Part shown: piece after piece, positions 1-10,978 of the stretch | Layout of the letters: every line of letters starts with the position of its first letter | Numbering within the stretch: position 1 is the first letter of the stretch | The notes under the pieces: generated by a model | Seen by the model: only the letters and a program-made list of their open reading frames with translations | Told to the model about the DNA's origin: nothing | Databases searched by the model: none | Assembly (NCBI RefSeq): GCF_963678635.1 | Contig: NC_087063.1 | Span: forward strand, 10,326,386 to 10,390,385 | Reading direction: 5' to 3' | DNA length: 64,000 bases | Origin: Symsagittifera roscoffensis | Taxonomy: Eukaryota; Xenacoelomorpha; Acoela; Convolutidae | Program-made: the position numbers and the translations under genes

Positions 1-533
1 AATCCCGTCACTCCCGAGGCGAAGTGGGAACCATTGTTGGTCTGTCTCCTCGGCGAGTTGAAGGAGAAATATAGACCAAGGTTGTGGCCTTGTGTACCAG
101 CCCTCTGAATCCAGACGCCGGCCCACCGATAGCCGACCTCATGAATGGAAACGTGACTCGGTGGAATGCGATGAACGGGAACCTAATTGCAGGTAATCCC
201 AACGAACTCCGGTTGATGGACGTCAAGAATGCACTGAGAATGGTGAACCATAGTGCCTTAACGAGGGATGGGATACACTTCAATACCCAACAGGGCATAC
301 AGTGGATAAATGACGCATTCCAAACGAAGATAGAAGAGATGGAGGCCAAGGTGCAGACGATGGTCAACCCGGTGGCACGAGGTACCCATGTACCTCAACC
401 ACAAGCAAATCGCCTGGGACTTCTGGCTACAGAAGCAAACGTGGTGCAGCCCACTCCCAGCTCAGAGAGGTTTGGAACCGCCCCCCCCCCCCGCTTCCCG
501 AGGTCGATCTTTGGAGAACCGACTTGGGACTAG
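1..533 (+). pseudogene. SGNH hydrolase-like remnant (C-terminal half) of the decayed copy
   Basis: The window opens at the equivalent of the GTND block of the SGNH protein at 14570-15460; frame 1 (1-103) aligns with the residues after it and a frameshift then moves to the frame of 84-533. The stretch TRDGIHFN carries the DxxH catalytic block of SGNH/GDSL hydrolases, followed by GIQWINDAF, which matches GVEWLNDVF in the complete copy. This copy keeps the D and H that the complete copy has lost. A C-run at 481-491 is a likely site of length error or slippage. Confidence 0.7.
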
Positions 534-699
534 AGGTGGTCCACAACAGGTGGCTCCCCAAGAAACCAGGATTTGCACTGCGGATCCCGCCGAAGGAATC
601 AAACGACCTTGATAGCTACCGGAGTTTGGAGGAAGTCAGGTGGTGCTCCAACAAAAAAATTGACAGTCATTAGGGGGGTTGCTGGAAAGAATGCGGAGC

Positions 700-1889
700 C
701 TGAAGGAGCACGCCACGATAGGGAAGCAGAAGTCTTTGCAATATGAGTCAGGTGTTCAGGGAGTGGCCTCTAATCCATTAGTCAACGAAGAAGCGAGGGA
801 CTAGTATTTCGACTTTGAGCAAGCGAAAATCCTCTTTGAGCAAGCGATAATCCTCTTTGTGCAAGCGGGAATTGTGGACGATAACGTCTGAACAGCTGCA
901 GTTGGGAGTAATTCTGGAGGATCTGAAATGGGACCTTACCGCTCATGTTGAGCTAGAAGAGAACGATGATGAGAACCTACATGATTTAGCTGTTGTACAT
1001 CACCTGTTGGCTCTGAACATCATGAAGCAGGAAAACAGACCACCCACGGAACCTCCAAGCTGTGGAATGGAAGGACACGTGTGTGGGATTGACCACTGTT
1101 TAAATACACTGAGTGAACAGCACTGCCAGTTAGACAAATTATACGGAAGATTGAGTAGGTCGGACAAGAGTGAGATGGAACTGATTGCGGATTGCCAAGG
1201 AGTAACAGAGGTGAACCTGAAACCGCAGTGGATTTTTACAGAATGGTCAGCTCGTTCGAGTCATTGGAACGCCTGGAGCGTGCCCATGAACTGGTCACAT
1301 CATTTAAGGTAGAAGCGTTACCTGGAGCGTTACAAACGGAACAGAAAATTGGAAGCTGGCGAGAGGCTCTTGAAAATGAAATGAATCTGAAGCATAGCGA
1401 GGGATACCATGATAAAATGGGCTGGAAGTACCGGTGGGATCCAGTGCAGCACCATACTGCAACACTAAATACCCGACGCAACTGGTGGCTGTGGAAGCCA
1501 GAACGCAGCATAGTTTGATTGACCAGCTCTTTTCGGTGCCTAAATGCGTTCGATTGTCGAGAATGTCTGAGAAAACTCATAAGCTACTGACGAAGATCCT
1601 TCAGGCAGTCCCGGAGAGGTCTAAGGATGAACTAGAAGAGGTAGTGGGAGAAGATTTTTTGAAGTTGGGCGACAGAAACATGAGTGAGTTTCAGAAAAAG
1701 AAAGCGAGTGGAATGATGTGGAACGATTTCCCTAAGATAGATGAGAAGGATGAAACGCATCAGATGATGATGGAAATAGAGCCCCTGCTGATAGCTTTGG
1801 GTTATCCAACCTGGAGGAACAACTTCCTGACTAATGGGGAGTATCCGTGTCACAACTGCCTGGTGCAGACTTTTTGGTACCCCAAGTGA
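700..1889 (+). pseudogene. Remnant of the element's Cys-rich large protein
   Basis: Frames at 742-800, 857-1312, 1192-1518 and 1434-1889 align in order with the middle to C-terminal part of the minus-strand protein at 8391-10529. Shared landmarks are SGV-G-A-NP, the block CGMEGHVCGIDHC with the same C-x6-C-x4-C spacing, and FSVPKCVRLSRMS followed by HKLL-KIL-VP. At least three frameshifts separate the pieces. There is no evidence that it is expressed. Confidence 0.75.
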
Positions 1890-1899
1890 GCAAACCTAG

Positions 1900-2660
1900 T
1901 TTTGGATTGCGATGCCAGGGAATTCTCCATGGGGTTGCCTGATCAGGCCCAGAATGTGTCGATATTGGTGGTCAGCGCCATGTTAGAAGTGAGATGGCTT
2001 GAGGCCAATGCAGGGACGAGTGAACAAGAGATAGCCGCGCCAACTCCTGATCAGCTGAGCATCAAGTGAGAATCAGCAAGAAACTGGGTTTGTTCAAGAC
2101 TACCTGCAAAGTTCTGAGGATACAAAAAACGATCGAAAGGATATACTCAAGACAAAGATTGTTGCCTTGGTTCCGTGTGGTGATGACGGCATGAGTGTAT
2201 GAACGCGCGAAGCGTCATATGTCCCGAAACACGGAAGCTTATCGATCTTTCAAGTTAAATATAGTACCGGGAGCCTAATAGAGAGCATTCCTAACGCATT
2301 AGAATGCCGTGAAAGCTGTGAAACAAGTAGTTGGAATGTCTTGTACCACGGAAAACGAGAGAAAATGGTCTTACAAGCTGACCTGGAACAGAATATGAGC
2401 ATGTGCTTGCACAATAGCTTCCGTAGGAATCGAGAGCAGAAGGTGAACATGGTTCTACTGCCCTGTTGCAAGCAGAGATTTATGGAACAAGAAAGTTAGG
2501 GCACGGCCGGCAACTCTGTTGACATGCTGCAGAAAATCCTGGAAGACAGCGAGATGGGTGAACAGGAACAAGAAGCGATGGAACGAGGAGTGAAAACGAG
2601 ACACAGAGCGGAAGTGGAGAGAAATGAAAAACTTAATTGTTTACGAGTGCGAAAACTTGA
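1900..2660 (+). pseudogene. Remnant of the element's last protein
   Basis: Broken frames match the minus-strand protein at 7668-8458. RWLEANAGTSEQE (about 1990-2030) aligns with RWIEENVTKYRES, and MCLHNSFRRNREQK (about 2400-2445) aligns with LSLHNSFCLNRELK. Several stops interrupt it. This remnant fixes the approximate right limit of the decayed copy. Confidence 0.6.
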
Positions 2661-4440
2661 ACATATCATCCGAGGTTGATCATTGTAACTTTTAAACTTT
2701 TTTTTCTTGATGTTTGGTTAGACCGCACTTTGAAATTGTTAGGAATTGTTATTACAATAGTTAAATTGCAATGAAAAATTTTAATTTATGTTATTTATTA
2801 TACAGGCTTTAGATGAGTATATATATATCTATTTAAATCTGAGTGAAGTTTTTACCCCGCGTAGGACACATTTTCCCTTTGTAGCGACCTGGTAGGGTTT
2901 ATGTACGCTCGCTCGTAGAGCGTGAGTACCTCATTACCTTTTCTAGCCACCGAATTTTTTAATTTTAATATTTAGGGCAACAGCATTAATGAGCGATTAT
3001 ACTTTGTGAGTAAAACCATGTTATTTTAGCGGGTGCGTGGACGTGCCACGTCCCAAATCTTTTTAAATCAGCAAGAGCGAAAAGGAATTTTGCGATGACA
3101 TGACGTAAGTAGTCAGAAAAGAATTTTTATCTAAAACACTCCTCATAGTGAATTTTTTGTGAAAATGTTGAAGGCAGTGAAAAGTAGTACGATGCCATTT
3201 TTGACACGCGGTGAGTTGAGGTGACGTGGACAAAAATTAATTTCTGATGCGATTGGTAATTTGATTATAGAACACTGGATCACCACTTGAATCCGGAGTT
3301 ATGCGTTCACTGGGGAAATTAAAGGGACTGTCCGGGGAGTAAGAGCCATTTTTGCGTGCCCTTATTTATCACGCCATGTTTTAGCTTTTGCATGGTTTTT
3401 TCTTACATGTTAAACGAAGTTTTTCAATCGTATATTGTGGATAAGAAATTTTTTTAAGCTTTTTCCAATTTCAACTCAGTGTTTTTTATCAAGTATGAAT
3501 TTAGCAAATCAATAGTAGTATGCTGGTTTCACCCAGAAGTCGCAAATTTGGCCTCCAATCAAGAATACCTAAATTCTTTTAGTCTACGAGATACGACAAT
3601 TTATGTGATTTTTTCAGAAAACTCAAAATGAAGAATAATTCATAAAATTTGAATTTCCTGTGCTTGGGCGCTGTCAGAGTTTTTCTCAAGAATGGAGAAT
3701 CTTGCTTCAGAAAATGACAGCTCAAACCCTTGTAGTTTCCAAGAAAAGTCAGTTTTCATGATTTCTTTTTAATTTTTCAGAAAACATAGATATTCGAAAA
3801 ATCCAAAGATTTGAAAATCCCAATCTTGTAGTTGGTTGATGTGAGGATACTCTCTGGAGTTCCGAGTTCCAAATCTTGCATCCAAATGCGAAAGCTCTAA
3901 AACTCTTAAATTCCGAGATGTGAGCCTTGTTATTGTTTTTTTAGCATTGTTCAAAGAACTTGATATTTTGAAGGGCCACAGTCAAGCCCGGATAGGCACA
4001 ATTCAACCCGCCGACGTAAACAACCCGTAGACCTCAAAGATGTTAATGATGAAATCGTTACAAAAAAGAGGGTTGGAATTGGAATTTTTATTTTTTCAAA
4101 TTTTCGTTTGGAACTGGACTTTTTCTCAGAAATGAAAATATGGCTATTTTGACCAAAAAAGAGAACAAAGAACACAACAAAATTGACAAGACGGAAAACA
4201 GTCGTAAGAAAAGAACAGAAAACGAAGCCTTTTATTGTGACGACCAGACACGATGAGAGGCTTAGCTGAAGTGGATCAGAAGAAAGGAAGACGTTATCTC
4301 TGCGGGACGACAAAATTGGAGGCCCGGTGCCAGAGAATGTTGTATTTTGTGAGAGGCTATTGAATGCATATTTTAAGCTGCTGTAATGCCCCGAATAGTT
4401 TAATTAACTCCGATTTTAGGAAATTTAAAATGTTAATTCA
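2661..4440. other. Gene-free AT-rich interval with dispersed repeats
   Basis: I find no gene. From about 3530 to 3920 there are diverged copies of the roughly 170-bp unit seen across the window (phrases such as gcaaatcttgcctccaaat, gctcaaat and gagatatgac). A minus-strand open frame at 3951-4313 lies in low-complexity sequence and I do not call it a gene. The part nearest 4440 may belong to the 3' region of the Penelope-like element. Confidence 0.5.
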
Positions 4441-4472
4441 AACGTTTTTGCACATTTTGTGCATCTTCAGGA
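4441..4472 (-). ncRNA. Hammerhead-ribozyme-like motif, box 2 damaged
   Basis: On the minus strand, about 265 bp downstream of the Penelope ORF, the sequence reads CTGAAGA, then a short helix TGCAC-AAAA-TGTGC, then AAAAACG. That is the hammerhead order box 1 (CUGANGA), stem II with loop, box 2 (GAAA), with the G of box 2 changed to A. Penelope-like elements are known to carry hammerhead ribozymes in their terminal repeats, and the position fits. Stems I and III are not established, so this is a candidate and probably inactive. Confidence 0.45.
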
Positions 4473-4735
4473 TTAAAATTTTTTATTATGTTTACAAAAC
4501 GATCAAAGATCTGAAAAATGAGAAACAAGTCTAAAAAAGCTCTAAAATTTTTCACCAATCAAATTTAAACAACTGTAAATACATAATAGAATTACGTAAT
4601 CAAGAATAACATTTTCCTGTAAATTTCTGAGATTTTGTAGTTTTTTGTTCTTTCATGGATATAAATTTTTCATTTGGGAATGTTTTTGATTCTGACATGT
4701 CAGTTTTTTTAACTTTTAGCCATGTTATACATAGA

Positions 4736-6339
4736 CTATAATTTTAGTGTTAATTCCCGGCTCCTGAATTCATCGCGTGTGTTGATCTTCGGCCTCTTTC
4801 TACAAATATGCAAAGCCTCTGGTGTCAGTAGTTTATGAGTGTTGGCTGTTTGGTCTATCATCTCTGACTTCAGCTCAGCAGTACCGCCTACCTCCTAATT
4901 GCATTCTAACAAGTGTTGCCCTACTGGGGAGTCCCTTTTGCGGTGTTCATTGACCCTCGTGGCTAAATGTCGGACTGTCTGGCCAACTTAGGTGGAGTTA
5001 CATCCACTACATGTAAGCTTGTACACCACTTTAGATCTCAGTTCACGAGCAAAGGAAGTTTTGAGGGATGGCAAGCATGTTTTCAATTTTCTTGTTGTAA
5101 AAAATATTTGTGCCCCAGATATTAGCCGAACCTTTGCAGCTAACATTTGAGATGGATTGCCTCGATATTGCATTGTAAGAAGGGGTGGTGAGTCTTTCAA
5201 CCATTTATCAACTCTCGGTTCTGATGCCTTCACCTCTATACTTTTCTTTCTCTCAATGATCTTGTTAAGAGTTTCAAACACTACCCTGTCAGACCAATTT
5301 TGTCGGATATTGATTTTCAATCCATTGCTTCCGATTTTTTCAAATGCCTGGTAAAAATCTTCCCATGTTGAGATACTTCTGAAAACCCTATGAACCGTCC
5401 CTTCAATAACGGTTCTTTTGTACTGCAAAGGTGCGCAGCCTCTGAAATTTAGAATGGTGCCGGTATCAGTAGGTTTTTGGTACCAACCACATGTGACCTT
5501 TTTTGCTGAATCCACGTTGACATTTAAGTCCAAAAAGGCCAAATTACCGTTAAAATCAAGTTCTTCTATGGTGAACTGCAAAATTGGATGCAACTTATTG
5601 GCAGCCTCGAGAACTAACCCAGGATTGCCATTGACCGTTCTAACTATGTCTTCCACATATCTTAGAAAAAACTTTAACACCATTCACAGTCCGATCTGCT
5701 TCCTGTTGTTTTTTGCATGTCATGCAATATACTGTTTCAGCGATGTCTGCGTATTCAAATTCCGATATTTTACCATACACTAAGTGGTACCAAATCAAAC
5801 AAGCTTCGCATTATACCCCTTTTGTCCGACAGTTTTGTATTCTTTGAGCCACAATATGGCCAATATTTTTGCAAGAGAGGCGCCCATTGCTAAACCGTCT
5901 TTTTGTACATACCATAAACCATTGCATTTAAAGTGTACCTTGGTCACTGCCAAATTCAGTAGTTTTTTCATAGTCTTGCGAGATGTTTCCGGAGGGTTGA
6001 CTTGCTCATATAATCTCCTCAGTGCTATTTCAACCGCTCCCTTGAGCGGGACATTAGTGTACAAACTCTTAACATCAATGAAGATTATACTCTAGTTAGA
6101 GTCCAACTCAGTTTTCTCCAAGATCTCCCTGGCCATTTGAGTGTTTGTTTCTATGTTTGCCCCCTCAACTTCATCAAAGCATTTTGCCAATGTTTTATTT
6201 AGGTTGTCATATGAGCTACCAGGTAAAGAAAGGACGGGACGAAGTGGTGTGCTTTGTTTGTGTACTTTGTTTGTGTACTTTTGCTAATCCATACAGCCTA
6301 GCCGGCTGCGCTCCCGTTGATCTCAACCTAGTATACAGC
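4736..6339 (-). pseudogene. Penelope-like element, C-terminal half: reverse transcriptase and GIY-YIG endonuclease
   Basis: Minus-strand frames contain, in order, ARLYGLAKVHK at the 6340 end, FIDVKSLYTNVPLKGA, GLAMGASLAKILAILWL, RYVEDIV (normally YVDD), FLDLNV, YQKPTDTG, KTSFARELRSKVVYKLTCSGC, then VGQTVRHLATRVNEH and a C-terminal IN-RDEFRSREL. These are the reverse transcriptase and GIY-YIG signatures of Penelope-like retroelements. Frameshifts near 5690-5795 and 6064-6200, a stop near 6095 and a TAA replacing the Tyr just before VGQT show it is dead. The N-terminal half lies 14.3 kb away because a transposon has split the gene. Confidence 0.9.
6337..6339. repeat. Target site duplication AGC, left
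   Basis: The AGC just outside the left terminal repeat is repeated just outside the right one (20605-20607). The fourth base differs (CAGC against AGCG), so the duplication is 3 bp. Deleting the element and one AGC rejoins the Penelope gene in frame. Confidence 0.85.
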
Positions 6340-7266
6340 TGTAACAGTCGCCCACTTCGGTCACATATGAGGCTTAAGAAGAATAGGCCCTATAACCATT
6401 GGCTCAAGAGTCAGGGACACTATCTCTCGTGTTTTTCCACCTCAAAACGGTCGGAGCCAATTCGGTTCGCTTGCGACATGAGACGAAAAACCCGTTATAG
6501 CTTAAAGGCCACTACCAAAATAACCCCCACTCTAGAAAATAAGAACGTCCCTATACTTAGGTCTCAAAATACCCAAAATACACGGACGCCGTTAAAAACA
6601 GGGTCGGAACAATCCGCTTAGTTACTTTTTATTAGACAGTGAAACTTTGATCCATTTCAGATGGATCAACCTAAAACTCGCCTTATCTCAACATAACAAT
6701 CATAAAACACACTCACGAAAACTAAATTGAGAACTCACATGTCGGCACACTCGGGAATTAGAGGTAACTAAATTAATGAGCAACTCGAGAATTAAGTATG
6801 ATAACTTGAGGAGTTTAATACTAATTAGTTTTAATAAAGAAAACAAGTTTTGACTCTAGTAATGAAGTTTTGGTCTGAACCAATGGGACACCCCAGCTGT
6901 CCACCTTTCCACTGAGTGTTAACTCTAGTTCAGCTCGAATAATCGTGATCTTCTTTCGCAATCGTTTCTTCTCCTATTTCAGGATAAGACGGCTCTACTC
7001 GCGTTTTATTTCGTATCTGGAAATTGCGAATAGCAATTTCCCGCTGCTTTTTTAGGTACTTTCCCGCGATTGTAAATCGGATGTTCTGATCTTATATTTC
7101 TGATATTTTCAGTTGTCGCGAGAAATTTGAGCATGCCAGGCTCCATTCAAAAGTTTGAAAAATTAAATTTCCTCCCAAAATTGCCTGTTTCGTGTTTCTC
7201 AAGGTCAAACTTCCAAATATGACCGACTGGCACATACTCCCCGGACTCGAGATTAATGTTCTCATC
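6340..7266. repeat. Left terminal inverted repeat
   Basis: Its reverse complement is found at about 19680-20604 with well over 90% identity by eye along the full length. It starts TGTAACAGTCGCCCACTTCG. It contains a small palindrome (tgatccatttcagatggatca near 6650) and ends inward with accgactggcacatactcc and a ctcgagattaatg stretch. Open frames inside it, such as 6367-6621, are also open in the other TIR, but I do not regard them as genes. Confidence 0.92.
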
Positions 7267-7667
7267 GTGTGTTGCCGCCTGCCAGTGAGTCCCCAGAATA
7301 CCGAGTGTTGCTCAAGATACAGTTCCAGTGGTTATTTACAGAGGTTTGCAGCAGACTTCAGGTTATCTACATCCCAAAATTCACCACTATATAAATTGTC
7401 ACACTATCGCTGAACAGTAATCAAAATTTTCATATACCTGCACCTTAAATATCCGCTTTTGAAGCTTATGATTAAAATTTCTTTTGTCCTATTCAGTGAG
7501 GAAATTGTCATGCAACATTTTGATTTATATAATAACTATAGCATATTAATAACAATACTTTGTTTCGTTAAAATTTCTTTTCCGTGACCTCGGATTTTAT
7601 CCGAGTTCACACTCGAGCCCCTTCCTTTCCCTCTCAAGGCTCGAGAAACCCACATTGAGCTCCCTGC
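7267..7667. other. Non-coding spacer between left TIR and last gene of the giant element
   Basis: AT-rich, with no supported gene. It lies downstream of the element's minus-strand genes, so it should hold their 3' end. There is no clear match to the corresponding inner flank of the right TIR. Confidence 0.5.
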
Positions 7668-8458
7668 TCACATCGTATTCCTAGCCTTCGAAGTGCTAGG
7701 ACCTGTTGAATTTGACACCGTGATCTGTCTTAGTAACGCCTCCTCATCATCAGAACTGATCACAATTTCTTCCCATGCTCTCAATTGTTCGTAAGATCGC
7801 ATCCACTCCCTCTGATCTTGCAACCTCGCTGCCTGATTCGGTAAGCCTTTCTTTTTCAATTCCCTGTTCAAGCAAAAGGAATTGTGCAGGCTCAAGCTCA
7901 CGTTCTTCGACAAGTCTTCCTCCAGTATCGACTCCCTTGCTTTGGTATTGTCTCTAGACACCTTACCAACTCTCTTCTAACCTGTGGTGATCGCATTTCG
8001 ATGGGTCAGAAGACGTCTCATGAAGGCTTCCGGGCCTATCTCCGCCAGGAACTGTCGATATTCCTTCTGATATTTCTTCATGTGATCCTTCGTCGCCAAA
8101 TACAACCAAGATGTCAACGTCGCTCGAAACCACGGAAAGAACCTGATGCGACTCCTACGTGCCTGACTTCCATTGGTATGGCAAATACCTTGCATACAGT
8201 CTCAAACAACTCGAGTCTCCTGTTGTAATCTATAGCATGTATCGATTCTGCCGTAGGTGCCTTCGACTCCCTGTACTTCGTTACATTTTCTTCGATCCAT
8301 CGTAATGCCATATCGTGCTCACTACCAAGATGGTCACCTTCTGCTGATGATCGGGTAATCCGATTGACCGAATTTCTTCTACATCCCACACTAAGCAAAG
8401 GTTTGTATGCTCTGGGTACCACATTGTCTCTGCCAAGCAGTGGCATGGGCACTTCCAT
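7668..8458 (-). pseudogene. Giant element protein, last reading frame (unrecognised)
   Basis: An ATG at 8458 opens a frame (8458-8114) whose reading continues after a frameshift near 8120-8150 into 8100-7977 (FFPWFRATLTSWLYLATKD) and, past a stop, into 7961-7668. Together this is about 260 residues, hydrophilic with charged helical stretches and an acidic SSDDEEALL near the end. It overlaps the 3' end of the preceding gene by 68 bp. The decayed copy at 1900-2500 has the same protein, so it is a conserved component of this element family. I do not recognise its family. Confidence 0.65.
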
Positions 8459-10850
8459 GTGTAATTTCTATGCTTCGGAGATTGCGTTCTCCCGAGGCTT
8501 CCAGCAGATGCTCCAGTTCAATCATCTTCTCGTGCACCACATCATCTTCCTCCGGCATTGGGACATTACCCGTCGGCTTCCCGATGGCAGTATGTCTCTC
8601 AAAATCGCTCCTATTTTCGTCTCCCAAGCTCAAGAATTCTTCTCCCCAGATTTCACTCAAGTCATCTCTTTGTGCCTTCGGCACCGTTCCCAGGATCTTC
8701 CTCAACAGTTTATGTGAATGATGCGACATTCGAGCTAGCCGTACGCACTTGGGTACCGAGAAGGCCTTATACACTAGTATCTTTTGGCTGGATACCTCCA
8801 CCATTACCATGTGCAATGGATAATGGCTCCCACATACGTTGGCCATTACTGATCCCACCAAAGACTTTGAATTTACCGGCAGGCCATAAGCTTCGCTCAC
8901 TGGAAATCCCATCTCCACCTCTAGACCAATCTTCCACCCTCTGATATGCTTTTGGGTGGTTTGCAACGCTCTTGGCCACGACTCCACGCTCAACGCCGTC
9001 ACCAAATGGTGTTCAGACTCCAGCATCTCGAGTGATTGCAGACTACACATTCTAGAGAAGAACCCCAGCGCCGTTGCTATATTCACTGTGGTGTTCGTAT
9101 AACACTCAGCCATTATCTGCACCTTGCTCTTCTCTCTTTCTGTTATATCACCAAACCAAGTGACTAGGTCCTCTCCCTGAAAATATTGTATTCTGACACA
9201 AGATCGTCCATCACAGGTGTGCCCTCCACCTCCGCACGTCAAGTCAAGACAGCTACTAGGCTCCAACTTCTTTACCGATCCCAGCTTACTCGTTGTTCCA
9301 CCCGACTCTTTACTCTGTGGTAGGATCAATTTGTGTATCACGTCCAACATTCCCAGATCCTTATCTTTTGTCGGTGTTAACCTTACTCGTTCCGTGACTT
9401 CTTCAATCAAGCTTGCATGGGGATGGGGACACCAGGAAGGTCTCAGCAATTTCCAAAACGTTCCCAAATTCGTAGTCATCATGCCATTTCCGTTTCCCAT
9501 TCTCAGTTCTACCCTTTTGCTCGAGCGCGGCACGCTTATCACCTTTGGCGTCGCCTCAAGTAGCAGACCCAGGCTCGGTTTCTCCCTTTCCGTTGGATCG
9601 ACTACGATTATTTTCTCCGTCCAAAACTTCAGGATCTCCGTCACCTCATGATTCTTGTAAGCGCTCGCGGCCTCTGAATCCAAGAAAGGATTAAACGCCA
9701 TCCCCATCACTCCAGACACGTATTGATACTCTCCCTTTTCATTGGGTTTCGCGTAACCCTCAACCAAGGCTAAGTTGCGATGCACGTCATGCCCCTCTTC
9801 AAATTTCTTGTTGTAGAATCTTCGTATCTCATCCAGTTTTCTATGATTCTCTAGGGATTGTCTCGAGTCATCCTCCTTCTCAATTCCCGTACTCTGGTAC
9901 ATATTTAGTATGACGGTGGAGACTCTTCTCTCCATGGTTTTGCTCCCCTTAGCCCTCTGATGACCCGCTTGGACGGTGCTATTGTTCATTACAGACATTA
10001 TCCATCTCAAGAAACAAGTGGCATCTTTTCTTCTCGCCAGACTCAGACCGGAGTTCTCCCTCGCGATGTGTTGTACCAGCATTTGATAGACCTCTAGGTT
10101 TTTATTGCCTAACTTCAATTTGTCACATGAAGTCAAGACCTCCAACTCTATTCCCACTAAGCTCCATGCAAACATCAGTTGCCCCGCGGTTCTGACGAAG
10201 GGATTCGCCATTAGAGGCAATGCTGATGAAGGTGTTCTCATCGCCTCCTCAAAATAATCGGGCAACAGGCTCTGCCAAGTTCGCTTTAGCTGACTCCCCA
10301 ACTCCAGTTTGTTGACTTTGGCTTTTTGTTGAGAAGCCCAATTGCGACGCTTGCGGGACACCCCTTGATCAAGCATCTTCAGACAGTCCTCCAATTCCTT
10401 CATCGTCTCTAGGGCCACCCACCAACGTCGATCCGTATTTCTCGTCGCGTTCTTATCAAGAGGGTCATTGGGCACTTGTTTGCCGACAGCCTGATGTTCG
10501 CTCGAGATCCATTCTCTGCCCACATCCACTTCCCAGGTTTATCTACTCGTCGAACCCTTTTTCGAACCTTCCTTCTGAGGTTTGAAGTCCTCCTCCGATA
10601 CCAGACTTGTCGAGGCCTCTATTTCTTTCGCTATTTCGGTTAGCCTCTCTTGTATGCTGTAGTCTTCCACCGCGCCAAGTTCATTGGTGCGGTCTCCCCC
10701 AAATTCTTTTCGAAAAGAGCATCCACCGACGGGCTGCTCAACTCCTACATCTCTCGCTTCCTTTTCCGAGACTTCGTATCTTTGCTTGAGGGTGTCGTCA
10801 CTATCATCACAGATTCGATCTCTCCGTCCCGGTTCGACCCTTCCAACTCA
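8391..10850 (-). CDS. Giant element large protein with C-x6-C-x4-C motif (unrecognised)
   Basis: The open frame 10529-8391 has about 712 codons but no ATG at its start. An open frame at about 10845-10550 (acidic and basic, including EDYSIQERLTEIAKEIEAS) probably encodes the missing N-terminal part across a frameshift near 10540. Around residue 425-440 is CGGGGHTCDGRSC, and the decayed copy conserves the C-x6-C-x4-C spacing, which suggests a metal-binding or disulfide-rich module. No signal peptide or clear transmembrane helix is visible. The frame is relatively intact compared with its neighbours. Function unknown. Confidence 0.65.
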
Positions 10851-10978
10851 TGCCTCCCCTCTGCTCGAGCCTTAAGGATATTAGTATTCTTAATCATATT
10901 ACTAGTCTTAATCTTATCCTCCCCTTCAATTTTATTTATTTTATCATCAGTCCTTTTTTTCAGAGTAGAGCTGTCTTT

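Larger units (their letters stand above)
1..2660 (+). mobile_element. Decayed, internally deleted copy of the giant integrase element
   Basis: Broken plus-strand frames match, in the same gene order, proteins of the complete element at 6340-20604. Positions 1-533 match the C-terminal half of its SGNH protein, 700-1889 match the Cys-rich protein encoded at 8391-10529, and 1900-2500 match the last protein (7668-8458). The segment that lies between the SGNH gene and the middle of the Cys-rich gene in the complete element (about 5 kb) is missing here. Many stops and frameshifts show this copy is older. Its left end lies outside the window, and I find no terminal repeat at the right end near 2660. 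Confidence 0.8.

Noticed and set aside
3951-4313. 120-codon minus-strand ORF
   Set aside because: Low-complexity phenylalanine/serine-rich translation of A/T-rich DNA; no homology or context support.
6145-6621. Open frame in the left TIR (and the similar one at 20302-20577)
   Set aside because: It is open because the TIRs are copies of each other; it crosses the element boundary on the left and has no coding signature.
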